Assembly: GCA_037349315.1 (NCBI GenBank)
Contig: JBAIAC010000030.1
Span: forward strand, 13,723,501-13,787,500
DNA length: 64,000 nucleotides
Source: Chelydra serpentina
Lineage: Eukaryota; Chordata; Testudines; Chelydridae
Direction of reading: 5' to 3'
A program made the position numbers and the translations under genes. Position 1 is the first letter of the stretch; every line of letters starts with the position of its first letter. The notes under the pieces were generated by a model. It searched no databases. It worked only from the letters and a program-made list of their open reading frames with translations, and was not told the DNA's origin. Positions 38,401-48,046 of the stretch are shown piece after piece.

Positions 38401-41400
38401 AAACCTAAGAGGAAAACACCAAGGGAAAGTTAGTCTCAATTAATCCAGAGACCTACGGATAGCAGTGGCTGATTTAAATATGAAGGAGACTGATTTATTA
38501 CTCATTACTATTTACAATAGCACCAAAGGCCTCAGGCAAGACAGGGGCTTATTAGGGGAACTGCTGTGCAAAGACACCAGTAGTTTCTTGCTGTGGACCC
38601 CTCATTTGCCCTTAGTGGCCTGACAAACCATATATCCCTTCCATATATCCATGCATATTTACTTTCCCATGTAATAGAAAAGAGAAATACAGTGGGTATG
38701 AGACTAGCTGGGTGATACACTCTCACACCAGGAATAACAGACACCTTCACAGCTGTGGGATACAAAGAGAAAGTCAGATCATAGAAATATGAGATACAAG
38801 GAAGAACATAATTACGAGTCCGGTACTCAGTCTTTGTTGGAGGGTACAGATGCTAAGCCTAATTTGAATCCAGGCCTGATCCTTAAGGATTTACTTTCCA
38901 GCTGCTACACTTTGAAATTTATGGATCAAAGTCAGCTTGGCATAAGCGGTGCAACTGTAACCCACAGGGGTCAATGTGCGTTACTTGTCCCTGACCCACA
39001 GGCTATGGGTCTGTCACAGCTCTCAGCTACAAAGCTTGACTCTGACTCAAGCTGTCAGGAGTCACGCTTTTTAATTCTGGAGATCCCTAGTTCAATCCAT
39101 GATGTTGACCAAGATGTAGCAGTTGTCAAATGAGTGGAGTCCAAATCCACAGAGAGGGATGTGTATTAAATTAAGTGGGTGTTGCACAACTCTTGTCAAT
39201 GAGGAGTGGTACTTGCTTATGCCAAGGTTTAATCTAGCACTATCTATTAACGCTCCCCAAATTGTGACATATATACCAAGTACGTAAACTTTGGGGCATT
39301 ATTACAAGAATTATTTTCCGCCCGTGTGTATTTTCACTGGCACCCTGCAATTTATTTACAAGTAGATAATATTCTGGTTCCAAGCAGCAGAGTGTGAGGC
39401 TTTCTGTCTCTCTCTCTAAATCCAATTCTGGGTAAATATAGGAAAGTCAGGCCTTGTTCTAACTGGCTCATGAATTTCGACAGATGACATTTGAATAATT
39501 GACTTTCATGTATGAACAATGTTCCTGAATGTTTGGAAAGCAAAGCGACCAGCGGTTTGGGGTGTCTCAACTTTTGGGTGTCCAACTCGACATCTAGTAC
39601 CCAGAAATGGAGACGCCTAAAATGACTCATCACTTCTGAAAATTTAGATAATTATAAACACACACATAGACCCATTGCAATCTTCCATCATTACTTACCA
39701 GTGGGGTGACTAAGGGCAGGAAAGCTAAAAGAAGAAACAACATTTTTTAGTAAATCAACTTGTGGGGCTAGGTAGTTGGCTTGAGAATGAGGGGAGAGGA
39801 AACGCGTATGACTAGTCCAAAAGAAAGCACTGGGGTTTGACCTTTGTCTCTCATTCCCCAACCAGAGGTGCAAGCAACACCAAGATACTGCTCATATAAA
39901 AAGCAACAGTCCACATTAACAGTGATAATGGGAAGCTATATAACAGCTCTATAGGGAATTCATTTCAACCCTTCCAAAAGACAGCTGTGGTGACAAGGTC
40001 TGCATAAGAAAAGTGAGAGGTTACATTAGGTAATGAATAAATAGCCGTTGTGAAAGTATATCTGTCTCTCACCCAGACTCTGTGCAATCCTGGCTTAATA
40101 TTTCATGGCCCCAACCAGATTTTACCCACAGGACGGACTCCAGCCAGCCTAGAGCAAAGCAGGTTGTGTCAGACCACAGCTGTGTGGATTAAGGGAAAAC
40201 CCAGTTCACCACAATATACATTAAGAGATTTGGGTGCTGTTCATATGGTGCCAAAAACTAGTGATTGGTCAGTATATTTCCCCCTAGGGAGTCGGAGTGC
40301 AGACACTGCTCAGAGCAGATGAACTATGTGAAAGGTGTATACAAATCAATTTTCTTTAAAGGACTACGGGAATAGTCTTCAACTGAGATAAATATAACCA
40401 ACACGAATAACAGTGGCCTCATTTTTCTGTAACTAGAAGGGCCCCCAAATGTTTCAGTCATTGGAAACCTGTCAAAAATGTTCAGCAAGCTTCTATTACA
40501 ACAACTGACCTGGTGATCTAAACACAAAGGGAATTATCTCGCCAGTACCAGGGTGCACAGAGGACTTAAAGAAAAAGAAAAGAACGTTAGGACATCTGTC
40601 TCAGCCTAAATGAAAAATATGAGAAGCAAATTCCAACATCTTTTATAAACTCACCAGACTTAGCTTCCAGGCTTGTTTTACCTAGCATGATTTGAAAATA
40701 AGATTAGCAGTGGCACTTCAGAAGAGGTTTAATGGCTAAAATCTTATTTCGAACTTTGTTTAGTCTATATAATCTTTCTGTAACTGTAACTGACATTTAT
40801 ACATAGCATGTCACACACACACACACTCGATTATATTCTCCCTAAAATTCCCCCATAGTTTCTACTGAATACAATATTTTATTTGTTTTCTGTCTTGATA
40901 TGTTGTGTATTGTTGTCTAACAGCATTAGAACATACAAAACCATCAGGTCAGAAAGTGAGTAAAAATACAGCTGAAATAGCAACGGAATTTTAGGATAGA
41001 ATGGAACCAGCTCTTAATTTGGCTTAAAAGTCTAAGCACACCAGCCCTTCCAAAAAAGGGCCAGGAAAATCTTAATAATTACAAGTGGTGACAACTTAAT
41101 TTTACATCTCATCCCAAAGACAGCACCTCTAGCAACACAGCGCTATCTAACACCAGGCTGGGACATGTGATTCAGTGATGAACCAAAGAATTCCACCTAA
41201 TGAATCACTAGTTCAGTACTACTTCCTGCAGAGAGATTCTCTGCGGAGGTTTTCCATCCAAGGATTGACCAAGCCTGCCACTGCTTAGTTTATGAGAACT
41301 GATGGACAGACCAAGCTGGAATAGTTGCAGTTCATCTGAAGCACATGTGACGATGAAGCATCGATGATTTAAAATAAATGCAATAAAGATTTTGCATAGT

Positions 41401-44400
41401 TCACATCAGACAGGAATGTACAGACTATGTCTGAGCTGTGGGAGAGAGCAGAAGTGTTAGGTTATCAAGATGACTGATTCCTATGATTCTCTGGCAGTTT
41501 TTAAGAGAACTGATGCAATAAGATGCACAAATGAATGATACTTTCTTGGATGATGGAACTAGAGTCTAAAATTAAGGTCAGCAGATACCCTAAGAATTCT
41601 TCTACCAGCTTATAAAAGACTGAAAATCTGGGTGGTAACGCAGATTTTTTTGAAGCTTTTTTTCTGCACCCCATATGTATCTCAGGCTCTCTGAGCACCT
41701 GCCTTTTCTAATACAGTCATGAGAGCTGTTTCATTCATGAAGTATGTAGCCTCTACATACTTCATGAATGAAGGGGAAGGATAGCTCAGTGGTTTGAGCA
41801 TTGGCCTGCTAAACCCAGGGTTGAGAGTTCAATCCTTGAGGGTGCCATTTAGGGATCTAGGGCAAAAATCTGTCAGGGGACAGTACTTGGTCCCGCTAGT
41901 GAAGGCAGGGGACTGGACTCGATGACCTTTCAAGGTCCTTCCAGTTCTCGGAAACAGGACTAGCTCCATTAAAAAAAAAAAAAGCAATACTATAAAGTAT
42001 TCAAATAGACACACACTCAGACTCAAACAAATGTTTTGTTTGTAACTCAAACAAATCATTAGGGTCCAGCAAACAGTCTGTCCAAATTAATTACAGTAGA
42101 ACCTCAGAGTTATGAACACCTTGGGAATGGAGATTGTTCATAACTCTGAACAAAACATTATGGTTGTAAACTTTTGAAAGTACACAACCGAACCTTGACT
42201 TAAAAGAGCTTTGAAACTTTACTAAGCAGAAGAAAAACGCTGCTTTTAACCATCTTAGTTTAAATGAAACAAGCACAGCAACAGTTTCTTTACCTTGTCA
42301 AATCTTTTTTTTTTTTTAACTTTCCTTTTTTTCAGTAGTTTACATTTAACACAGTACTGTATTTGCTTTCCCCCCACCCGCCAGGTCTCTGCTCCTGCCC
42401 TGATTGTGTACTTCTGGTTCCAAATGTGGTTGACCAATCAGTTCGTAGCGCTAAGATTCTACTGTAAGAGCAACTAGTAGCTGAAAGCTGTGCAGTCAGG
42501 TATCAGTCATACATGTAAAAATGCCAACAATTGCTGAGAACTTAAAAACTGGGTACAACAGACTGCAGATCAGCTGGTGATGATTGAACCTGGTGATGTT
42601 CTGAACAAAAAGAGCTCTCAACCATGCATGTAGCTGTTTCCATTGCTTCACACCAACTCAGGCATTTAGCCTTCAGAGTGACACACACAGTGACATTCCT
42701 AAAATCTTTTTATATATAAACTGTTCCGAAAGAAGTCATTTTAGAAGTCCAGCAAGAAGGACCCTCATTCATCACCCAGGCAAAACCCTCAAGCTCCAAG
42801 AGCTAAATAAGGCTGCTAAAAGAAAAGTCAAATACTTCAAATGGGATATATACAAACATACACATAACAACAGTTTATTAGAGGATATGTGTTAGATACC
42901 TTTTCGTCCTGTAAAGACTCTTGAAGAGTCTGAGCACTGGTTTGCAAGAGTAATCTGGATTTTTCTATTTCTTCCTAAAAAAAACAAACAAACAAACAAA
43001 CCAGAAATAAAGATCAGCCATTCTTTTCCAATACCTTCCTCCCATCCCCACTCCTCCATCCAAAACTTCTGTTGTAACAGCCCTTCTGTGCTGGCCTGGT
43101 GCTTATAAATACAAAATTAGACCGTCATGCTCATACGCTTTTACACATACACGCTGATCTGAACTACACCAGTTCAGTGGCCTCAAGATTATGCACGCAC
43201 ACATAATTTATGTGAACCCCTCCATCTATAGCGTTATTAGGTCCAGTGCGTTATTTTAGGTGGCAAACGTACAAACACTTATGCGTGTGCCTAACTTTAA
43301 GCATGTGAACAGTGTCACTGAAGTCAATGGAACTACTTGGTTAAAATTATGCACGTGCATGTTTGCTGGATTGAGTAATTTGCACACCAGAGACATTGTT
43401 TTGTTTTCCTCACAAGCAGCTGAATGTCTAATTTTAAATGAAAATACAACATAGATCAGTCAGCCAAGTAAATAGGAGTCACTACATCAATCAGATCCTC
43501 CAGCATCTTAACTTTAATAAGTTTAAAATGAAGTATTGGACCTTACAGCTTTCCCTTACAATTGAACTTTTAATTTAACATATGAACATAAGAACGACCA
43601 TACTAGGTCAGACCAATGTTCCATCTAGCCCAGTATCCTGTCTTCCAACAGTGGTCAATGTCAAGCGCTTCAGAGGGAATGAACAGAACAGGGAATCATC
43701 GCATGATCCATCCCCTGTCGTCCACTCCCAGCTTCTGGCAAACAAAAACTAGGGACACTCACCATCCTGGCTAATAACCATTGATGGACCTCTCTTCTCC
43801 ATGAACTTATTTAGTTCTTTTTTGAACCCTGTTATAAGTTTTGGCCTTCACAACATCCCCTGGCAATGAATTCCACACGTTGACTGTGCGTTGTGTGAAG
43901 AAATACTTCCTTTTGTTTTAAACCTGCTGCCTATTAATTTCATTTGGTGACCCCTAGTTCTTGTGTTATGTGAAGGAGTAAATAACAATTGCTTATTCAC
44001 TTTCTCCACACCAGTCAAGATTTTAATAGACCTCTATCATATCCCCTCTTAATCATCTTTTTTCCAAGCTGAAAAGTCCCAGTCTTTTTAATCTGTCCTC
44101 ATATGGAAGCTATTCCATTCCCCTAGCCAATATGGTTGTCCTTCGCTGTACCTTTTCCAATTCTATTCTATCTTTTTTGATATGGGGTGACCAGATTTGC
44201 TTGCAGTATTCAAGATGTCGGTGTACCATGGATTTATATAGAGGCATTATGATACTTTCTGTCTTCTTATCTATCGCTTTCCTAATGGTTCCTAACATTG
44301 TTAGCTTTTTTGACTGCCACTGCACATTGAGCTGATGTTTTCAGAGAACTATCCACGACTCCAAGATCTCTTTCTTGAGTGGTAACAGCTAATTTAGATC

Positions 44401-47400
44401 CCATCGTTTTGTATGTATAGTTGTGATTATGTTTTCTAATGTGCATTACTTTGCATTTACCAACATTTAATTTCATCGGCCATTTTGTTGCCCAGTCACC
44501 CAGTTTTGTGAGATCCTCTTGTAAGTCCAAAGTAGACTGTGAAGAGTTAACTAACTTGAGTACTTTTGTATCCTCTGCAAATTTTGCCACCTCACTGTTT
44601 ACCCCTTTTCCCAGATCATTTATGAATATGTTGAACAGCATTGGTCCTAGTACTGATCCCTGGGGGACACCACTATTTACCTCTCTCCATTCTGAAAACA
44701 GATCATTTTTGCTACCCTTGGTTTCCTATCTTTTAACCAGTTACCGATTCATGCGAGAACCTTTACTTCTTATTCCATGACTGCTCTTTGCTAAAGAGCC
44801 TTCAGTGAGGGTCCTTGTCAAAGGCTTTCTGAAAGTATAAGTACACTATCCAATGACTCACCCTTGTCCACATTTGTTGATCTCCTCAAAGAATTCTAAT
44901 AGATCGGTGAGGCACGATTTCCCTTTACAAAAGCTGTGTTGACTCTTCCCCCAACAAATCGTGTTCATCTATGTATCTGATAATTCTGTTCTTTACGATA
45001 GTTTGAAGCAATTTGCCTGGTCCTGAAGTTAGGCTTATTGGCCTGTGTTTGCCAGAATCACCACTGGAGGCTTTTTAAAAAAATTGGTGTCACATTAGCT
45101 ATCCTCCAGTCATCTGATACAGAAGCTGATTTAAATGATAGGTTACATACCGCAGTTAATAGTTCTGCAATTTCATATTTGGAGTTCTTTCAGAATTCTT
45201 GGGTGAATACCATTTGGTCCTGCGGACTTATTATCGTTTAATTTATCAATTTGTTTCAAAACCTCCTCTAATGGACACCTGAATCTGGGACCGTTCCTCA
45301 GATTTATCACCTAAAAAGAATGGCTCAAGTCTGGGAACTTTCCTTACACCCTCTGCAGTGAAGACTGATGCAAATAATTCACTTAGTTTCTCCACATTGG
45401 CCTTATCTTCATCCAATGCTCCTTTAGCACCTTGATCATCCACTGGCCCCACTGATTGTTTAGCAGGCTTCCTCTTTTTGATGTACTAAAATTATTTGGT
45501 TAGTTTTTGAGTATTTGGCTAGTTGCTCTTCAAATTATTTTTTGGACTTTCTAATTATACTTTTACACTTGACTTGCCAGAGTTTATGTTCCTTTCTATT
45601 TTCCTCAGTAGCATTTAACTTTGAATTTTGAAAGGATGCCTTTTTGGCTCTAACTGCTTTATAAAAAATACACATATACTTACAAGGAAAAGGAACCGTA
45701 TACATATTGGACTCTAATTTTGGAGGCTCTACTTTCCAAGGATCTTCTAGGAGAGAACTACTAGGTGACCTTACTTTTCATCATGAATATATATCATCTC
45801 CCTTTGCAACACTCTGCCTTACTTCGTACTTCAGCTGTAACCCTGTAGGTCTTGAGAAAAATTTATATATAAACAATTTTTGGTCACAGTCAAGATAATT
45901 CACAGATTTTTTTTTAATGTGTGTTTTGTACTTAAAAAATGTGAATTAACGTTTTCAAAAACATATACAGAAAGGGCTGCAATATTTTCTTTCCATCACT
46001 TTGGACAAAAATGCCTAGATAATAGCAGATATCCTAGCTGTATGTATTGTCTCTATACATGAAAAGCTTCTAATAAAGCAGAATCAATAGACCAGAGGGG
46101 AAAAAATTCTGCCACAAAAGTTTGTGTGACAGTTTCTATATAATTAATGAAATACCTTTACACCTGAATATTTACACCTTAAAATCTGTTCATTGAGTCT
46201 AACATCAAAAAGTAATCTTATTTACTGAAATATATTAAGTATAAATCGCAAGAAGTTCTAGAGCAAAGAAATTTCCAACCAGGGGAAGTAGTGGGTTACA
46301 GCCACACCTTCAGAATATTTACCCACACAAGTGGCCACATTGATTTCACTGGGGCTTACCTCATTAATAAACACTTACACACATGAATAATCCTTATCGG
46401 ACCTGGCTTCCAGTGATGAAAGGCCATGAACTTCAAAGGAAGTATGGCAATTTACACCAGCTGAGAATCTACCCTCGGCATGGAATTCCCCCCTGCCCTT
46501 TTAGGTGGCATAAAGGGGCCCTAAAAACCAGCTGGGTAAGAATTCCTCCATTGCAGACATTGTGTAGGACAGCCATAGGGGGTCCTCTGAGGACCTCTTC
46601 ACAAGCAACACAATGAATTTTTAATTGGAATTTTTCAGATTATATGGCTGTCATGCAAGACTCTGAACGTCAGTGCAGCTGCGACACTGAAAAAGGGATA
46701 GAAGTATGCTGGACAGCAAGGAGAATCCTAGTTTCCTACAATAACTGTTATGGGATATTTAATATCTAACGTGGACACGCCAACTGCAAGGGCTTATCAC
46801 AGTAAACCTTACGAAATGCTTTTTATCTATGTTAGAGTAAGGAAGGGATGAGTCAACACTGTTGGGATTTGCTCCTGTGGATCCTTTGAGTCTAGTGCAG
46901 AACAGCCTGTGCTTCTCACTTCACCTTACCCACACATTCAAGTCACATGCAAAGGTAAAACTGTTAAACTGTAGTTTTGTAAAAAAGAGGTAAAGTACTT
47001 ACATTAGATTTCACTAAGACTGTAGGGTCTAAAATATCTGCCCAGTGAAGAAATCTTTGGAAAAAAGACTAATAAAAATATATATTAAGGAACCTGTACA
47101 AATATTTTGTAGTTCAGTTTAATTAACTCTTTTCTGTAGTTGGCAGAAAGAAACCAAGAATATCTGTCTACTTCTTTGTTTCTTCAAATTTTAATTTTCC
47201 ACTAGCAATAGCAACCCCCTATTTTTTGTTATAATCTAATAGCCATAATGGCATTCACAAGCTAAGAGCCACCTTTCTTCTTAGCCATGGTGAGAAAACC
47301 GTTTATCCGCGAGAAAACTGGGGTTGCCTCTGAGCTTATAAAACTTGCAACAAAGCGAGTCTGCTTGCTGAGGCCCTGGGGAGAAATGCACCCTATCGTG

Positions 47401-48046
47401 GCCACGGTTATGTGCCTTCCCACCTCATTTGGGAGGCAGTAGGCATGGCATCTCTAGCAGTTGAACTGAGTGCCGTGGAGTGACATCACAAGTCGGGGGG
47501 GGCGCTGAATAAACCAAAAAGGAGACAAAAGCCACCAAGGAACCTCATAATCTAAAGCTAGGGTGACCAGACAGCAAGTGTGGAAAAAACGGGGCACTTT
47601 GTAATGGGGTGCCACAGTTACGTACATAAGACAAAGCCCCTAATATGGGGAGGGCTGGCCACCCTAGAGCGCACCGCCGCAAAACTGGCTGGTTGCACGG
47701 GCAGATCAGGGTGCGCAGGGCAGGATCTGCACCCAGCCTCCCCCCGCCTCTCGGGGCGGCCGCTTCCCCGGTCCCCGGGCGAGGGGGGCATGCCTGGGAA
47801 AGCCTGCGACCTTCAGCGGTGGAGCGGAGGGAGGAGAGCGGGGCAATTGCAGGGGAAAGAAAGTCTCCTTCCCGCGAGGCCACAGTGCGCATGGCTGACC
47901 CCGCACTCCCATCTCCTGCTCCCGCCGCCTTCGCTGGGCTGCCCCTCTCCCGCCACCTGAGCCCCTGCGGCCCCGCTGCCCGGGCCGGGCTCTCTCCCGC
48001 TCCATACTTTGCCCTCCGCACGCCAGAATTGCAAGTTCACGTCCAT
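23387..48046 (-). CDS. SFXN4: Sideroflexin-4, mitochondrial (13 coding exons)
   Basis: Exons in transcript order: 48046-48008, 47068-47003, 42974-42900, 40564-40510, 39724-39699, 38404-38351, 38271-38206, 38099-38019, 36896-36806, 35158-35043, 34306-34221, 31884-31767 and 23464-23387. All splice sites are GT/AG and in phase. The total is 951 nt, 316 residues (human about 337). Landmarks are [21 protein letters not shown] at the start, [20 protein letters not shown] in the middle, and [11 protein letters not shown] at the end. The protein belongs to the sideroflexin family of multi-pass inner-mitochondrial-membrane proteins. SFXN4 is linked in human to Fe-S cluster and complex I biogenesis. 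The usual HPDTG signature reads HPGTG here (residues 64-68). The N-terminus is about 20 residues shorter than human. The last intron (8.3 kb) is almost filled by a Harbinger transposon; the other introns hold repeats and AT-rich DNA. Confidence 0.93.
24127..24706 (+). CDS. Harbinger Myb gene exon 1
   Basis: Codes the Myb/SANT-like domain and the acidic region; ends GGATCATCAG before GTCAGT. Read-through without splicing would add only about 20 residues. Confidence 0.86.
24127..28386 (+). CDS. Harbinger Myb/SANT-like DNA-binding protein, two exons
   Basis: Exon 1 is 24127-24706 and exon 2 is 27905-28386. The donor is TCAG|GTCAGT and the acceptor TATCCCACAG, joined in phase (one base, then two) to give 353 residues. 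Residues about 17-110 form a trihelix Myb/SANT-like domain ([38 protein letters not shown]). An acidic stretch follows ([11 protein letters not shown]). Exon 2 has a basic [10 protein letters not shown] signal and a charged, probably coiled-coil region. PIF/Harbinger elements encode such a partner, which recruits the transposase to the ends. The ATG at 24127 was chosen because the open frame upstream lacks an ATG. Its intron carries the CR1 and the 77-bp repeats. The reading frame is intact. Confidence 0.88.
24811..26690 (-). mobile_element. 5'-truncated CR1 LINE with open reverse transcriptase
   Basis: The 3' end at 24811 has three ATTCTATG tail units. A TTC duplication flanks the insert (24808-24810 and 26691-26693). 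From 26687 to 24903 a single 594-codon frame is open. It holds RT motifs [39 protein letters not shown] and the catalytic [10 protein letters not shown], then [20 protein letters not shown], and ends [12 protein letters not shown]. The endonuclease and ORF1 are missing, so it cannot be autonomous, but the lack of stops suggests a recent insertion. It lies in the intron of the Harbinger Myb gene. Confidence 0.93.
24903..26687 (-). pseudogene. CR1 ORF2 fragment (reverse transcriptase and C-terminus)
   Basis: Open 594-codon fragment with no start codon of its own; the frame begins at the truncation. RT fingers, palm (FADD) and thumb are present and the N-terminal endonuclease is absent. Confidence 0.9.
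26691..27020 (-). CDS. possible third Harbinger ORF, cut by the CR1 insertion
   Basis: Begins at an ATG (27020) and runs 110 codons, [20 protein letters not shown] through [11 protein letters not shown], to the CR1 junction. The stop met next is CR1-derived. If the CR1 and one TTC are removed, the frame stays open for a further 21 codons, to a TAA at 24742-24744. It is antisense to the Myb intron and downstream of the transposase. I do not recognise a domain. It could be a transposon-encoded accessory protein, a captured host fragment, or chance. Confidence 0.4.
27164..27550. repeat. 77-bp minisatellite, five units, ABABA
   Basis: Units start at 27164, 27240, 27317, 27394 and 27471 with TAGGCGAGC. 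Units two and four appear identical (GAGCTGTTCACGCAGAGCGG). Units three and five are a second type (GAGCCGCTCACGCTGAGCGG), and unit one is a diverged version of that type. A 77-bp period is not a multiple of three, so this is not a coding repeat. Confidence 0.9.
27905..28386 (+). CDS. Harbinger Myb gene exon 2
   Basis: Starts after TATCCCACAG and continues open for 160 codons to TAG, containing [20 protein letters not shown]. An AATAAA signal lies about 80 bp further on. Confidence 0.84.
28465..28470 (+). terminator. polyadenylation signal of the Harbinger Myb gene
   Basis: AATAAA followed by T-rich sequence, just after the exon 2 stop codon. Confidence 0.6.
29157..30440 (-). CDS. PIF/Harbinger DDE transposase (HARBI1-like)
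   Basis: Uninterrupted 427-residue frame. A GTG two codons earlier is ignored in favour of the ATG at 30440. It has a helix-turn-helix at about residues 150-168 ([16 protein letters not shown]) and DDE_Tnp_4 motifs: [11 protein letters not shown] (D210), [12 protein letters not shown] (D260), [13 protein letters not shown] (D298) and [13 protein letters not shown] (E334). This is nuclease-fold transposase chemistry, cutting and joining the element ends at TTA targets with the Myb partner. The length is usual for full Harbinger transposases. No frameshift or lost acidic residue is seen, so it could still be active. It converges with the Myb gene. Confidence 0.93.
   Translation of the reverse strand: MEPSAIIADVLSVANNSRLIAHLFQTLLQRNRERRQRNLREYLNFERGIDLLQSAGPRTLEIMVAMGHVDPVERRCWARETSTDWWDRIVMHVWDESQWLRNFRMRKCTFMELCELLSPALKRQDTRMRAALTIQKRVAIALWKLATPDSYRSVANQFGVGKSTVGVAVMQVARAIVDLLLHKVVTLGDVQAIIDGFAAMGFPNCGGAIDGTHIPILGPEHQGGQYINRKGYFSMVLQALVDHKGRFTNINVGWPGKVHDARVFKNSGLFKRLQQGVYFPDHKITVGEVEMPTVILGDPAYPLMPWLMKPYTGALDTEKELFNYRLSKCRMVVECAFGRLKARWRSLLTRSDLSPKNIPIVIAACCVLHNLCEIKGETFMQGWEVEANRLAADYAQPDTRAIRRSQREAVRIREALKARFQTERVNH
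30819..31766. other. SFXN4 intron 12 remainder
   Basis: Non-coding sequence between the Harbinger right end and SFXN4 exon 12. No recognisable gene or element. Confidence 0.4.
31767..31884 (-). CDS. SFXN4: SFXN4 exon 12
   Basis: Encodes [20 protein letters not shown] and then [19 protein letters not shown]. Acceptor TTGACAG, donor GAG|GTATGT. Last predicted membrane segment. Confidence 0.95.
32442..32858. mobile_element. non-autonomous hAT element
   Basis: Starts CAGGAGTCTCAAAC and ends GTTTGAGACCCCG, with a perfect 8-bp duplication GTCTATAC (32434-32441, 32859-32866). It contains a strong internal hairpin at about 32528-32592 (GGCAGTTCCCGCCGCCAGA with its near-complement). Located in SFXN4 intron 11. 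Confidence 0.9.
32969..34205 (+). mobile_element. ERV-type LTR (borders approximate)
   Basis: LTR-like sequence beginning near TGTGACTGAAAACACC and ending near GACAGCCACACA. It has an AATAAA-rich region near 33735 and is about 1.2 kb. No internal retroviral genes are adjacent, so probably a solo LTR. No duplication confirmed. It ends about 15 bp from SFXN4 exon 11. Confidence 0.55.
34221..34306 (-). CDS. SFXN4: SFXN4 exon 11
   Basis: Encodes [20 protein letters not shown] and ESLLYYLQ. Acceptor TTCTTAG, donor CAACG|GTAAGA. An LTR begins only about 15 bp into the following intron. Confidence 0.94.
35043..35158 (-). CDS. SFXN4: SFXN4 exon 10
   Basis: Encodes [20 protein letters not shown] and [18 protein letters not shown]. 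Acceptor TTTGCAG, donor AAG|GTAGGC. Matches the human segment around GIAVMDKEGNVLG. Confidence 0.95.
35388..35511. mobile_element. hAT-type MITE with TAGGGTGACCAGA termini, copy 2
   Basis: Inverted orientation relative to copy 1. Perfect 8-bp duplication GATAAGAT at 35380-35387 and 35512-35519. 124 bp. Confidence 0.9.
36806..36896 (-). CDS. SFXN4: SFXN4 exon 9
   Basis: Encodes [20 protein letters not shown] and [10 protein letters not shown]. Acceptor TTCTTAG, donor TTTG|GTGAGT. Ends after one base of the next codon. Confidence 0.93.
38019..38099 (-). CDS. SFXN4: SFXN4 exon 8
   Basis: Twenty-seven codons, [20 protein letters not shown] and SCAAWIG. Acceptor TTTTAG, donor GGA|GTACGT. Corresponds to the human segment around ERSLLMAGAVASS. 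Confidence 0.91.
38206..38271 (-). CDS. SFXN4: SFXN4 exon 7
   Basis: Twenty-two codons, [20 protein letters not shown] and AE. Acceptor CTGCAG, donor GAA|GTATGT. Separated from exon 6 by a 79-bp intron. Confidence 0.92.
38351..38404 (-). CDS. SFXN4: SFXN4 exon 6
   Basis: Eighteen codons, [18 protein letters not shown], flanked by CTCTTAG and GTAACC. Confidence 0.92.
39699..39724 (-). CDS. SFXN4: SFXN4 exon 5 (26-nt microexon)
   Basis: Only 26 nt, coding the end of an Ala codon plus FLPLVTPL. Acceptor TTTTAG, donor CTG|GTAAGT. Corresponds to AAFLPFMAPT in human. Confidence 0.88.
40510..40564 (-). CDS. SFXN4: SFXN4 exon 4 (HPGTG signature)
   Basis: Encodes [18 protein letters not shown] and one base of the following Ala codon. 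Acceptor CTTTAAG, donor CCAG|GTCAGT. Carries the family signature HPDTG in the form HPGTG. Confidence 0.92.
41730..41772. repeat. perfect hairpin, 20-bp arms and 3-nt loop
   Basis: TTCATTCATGAAGTATGTAG, loop CCT, then its exact complement. It directly abuts the tRNA-like head of the SINE. Confidence 0.85.
41774..41965 (+). mobile_element. tRNA-derived SINE of the cryptodire turtle type
   Basis: tRNA-like head with A box TAGCTCAGTGG (41782) and B box GAGTTCAATCC (41825), an unrelated body, and a tail region GGACTCGATGACCTTTCAAG (about 41917), as in tortoise pol III SINEs. It is not a functional tRNA gene. SFXN4 intron 3. Confidence 0.8.
42094..42464. mobile_element. Tigger/mariner-like non-autonomous element
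   Basis: Ends TACAGTAGAACCT and AGATTCTACTGTA form an inverted repeat with TA at both borders, as in Tc1/mariner targets. The subterminal AGTTATGAAC and GTTCGTAGCGCT are also related in inverted orientation. 371 bp. Confidence 0.72.
42900..42974 (-). CDS. SFXN4: SFXN4 exon 3
   Basis: Twenty-five codons, [20 protein letters not shown] and LQDEK, flanked by TTTTAG and GTATCT. Confidence 0.92.
43578..45660 (-). mobile_element. CR1-like LINE, older subfamily, degraded
   Basis: The 3' end at 43578 reads on the + strand AACATAAGAACGACCATAC. Internal RT fragments occur on -: [20 protein letters not shown] with catalytic AEDTK instead of ADDTK (about 44620), [20 protein letters not shown] (44240), and an N-terminal piece near 45450-45250 ([13 protein letters not shown]). 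Several frameshifts. SFXN4 intron 2. Confidence 0.83.
45661..47002. other. SFXN4 intron 2 remainder
   Basis: AT-rich intronic sequence with no gene. Scattered CATTGATTTCACTGGGG-like fragments (near 46338) belong to the dispersed palindromic repeat family. Confidence 0.35.
47003..47068 (-). CDS. SFXN4: SFXN4 exon 2
   Basis: Encodes [19 protein letters not shown] and KSN. Acceptor TATTAG, donor AAT|GTAAGT. Phase 0 on both sides. Confidence 0.93.
47559..47666. mobile_element. hAT-type MITE with TAGGGTGACCAGA termini, copy 3, diverged
   Basis: Begins TAGGGTGACCAGACAGCAAG and ends GGCCACCCTA. No target duplication survives. Lies just inside SFXN4 intron 1 next to the CpG island. Confidence 0.7.

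Noticed and set aside
41774..41845. tRNA gene
   Set aside because: The A and B boxes belong to a SINE head continuing into a SINE body; the cloverleaf is degenerate.
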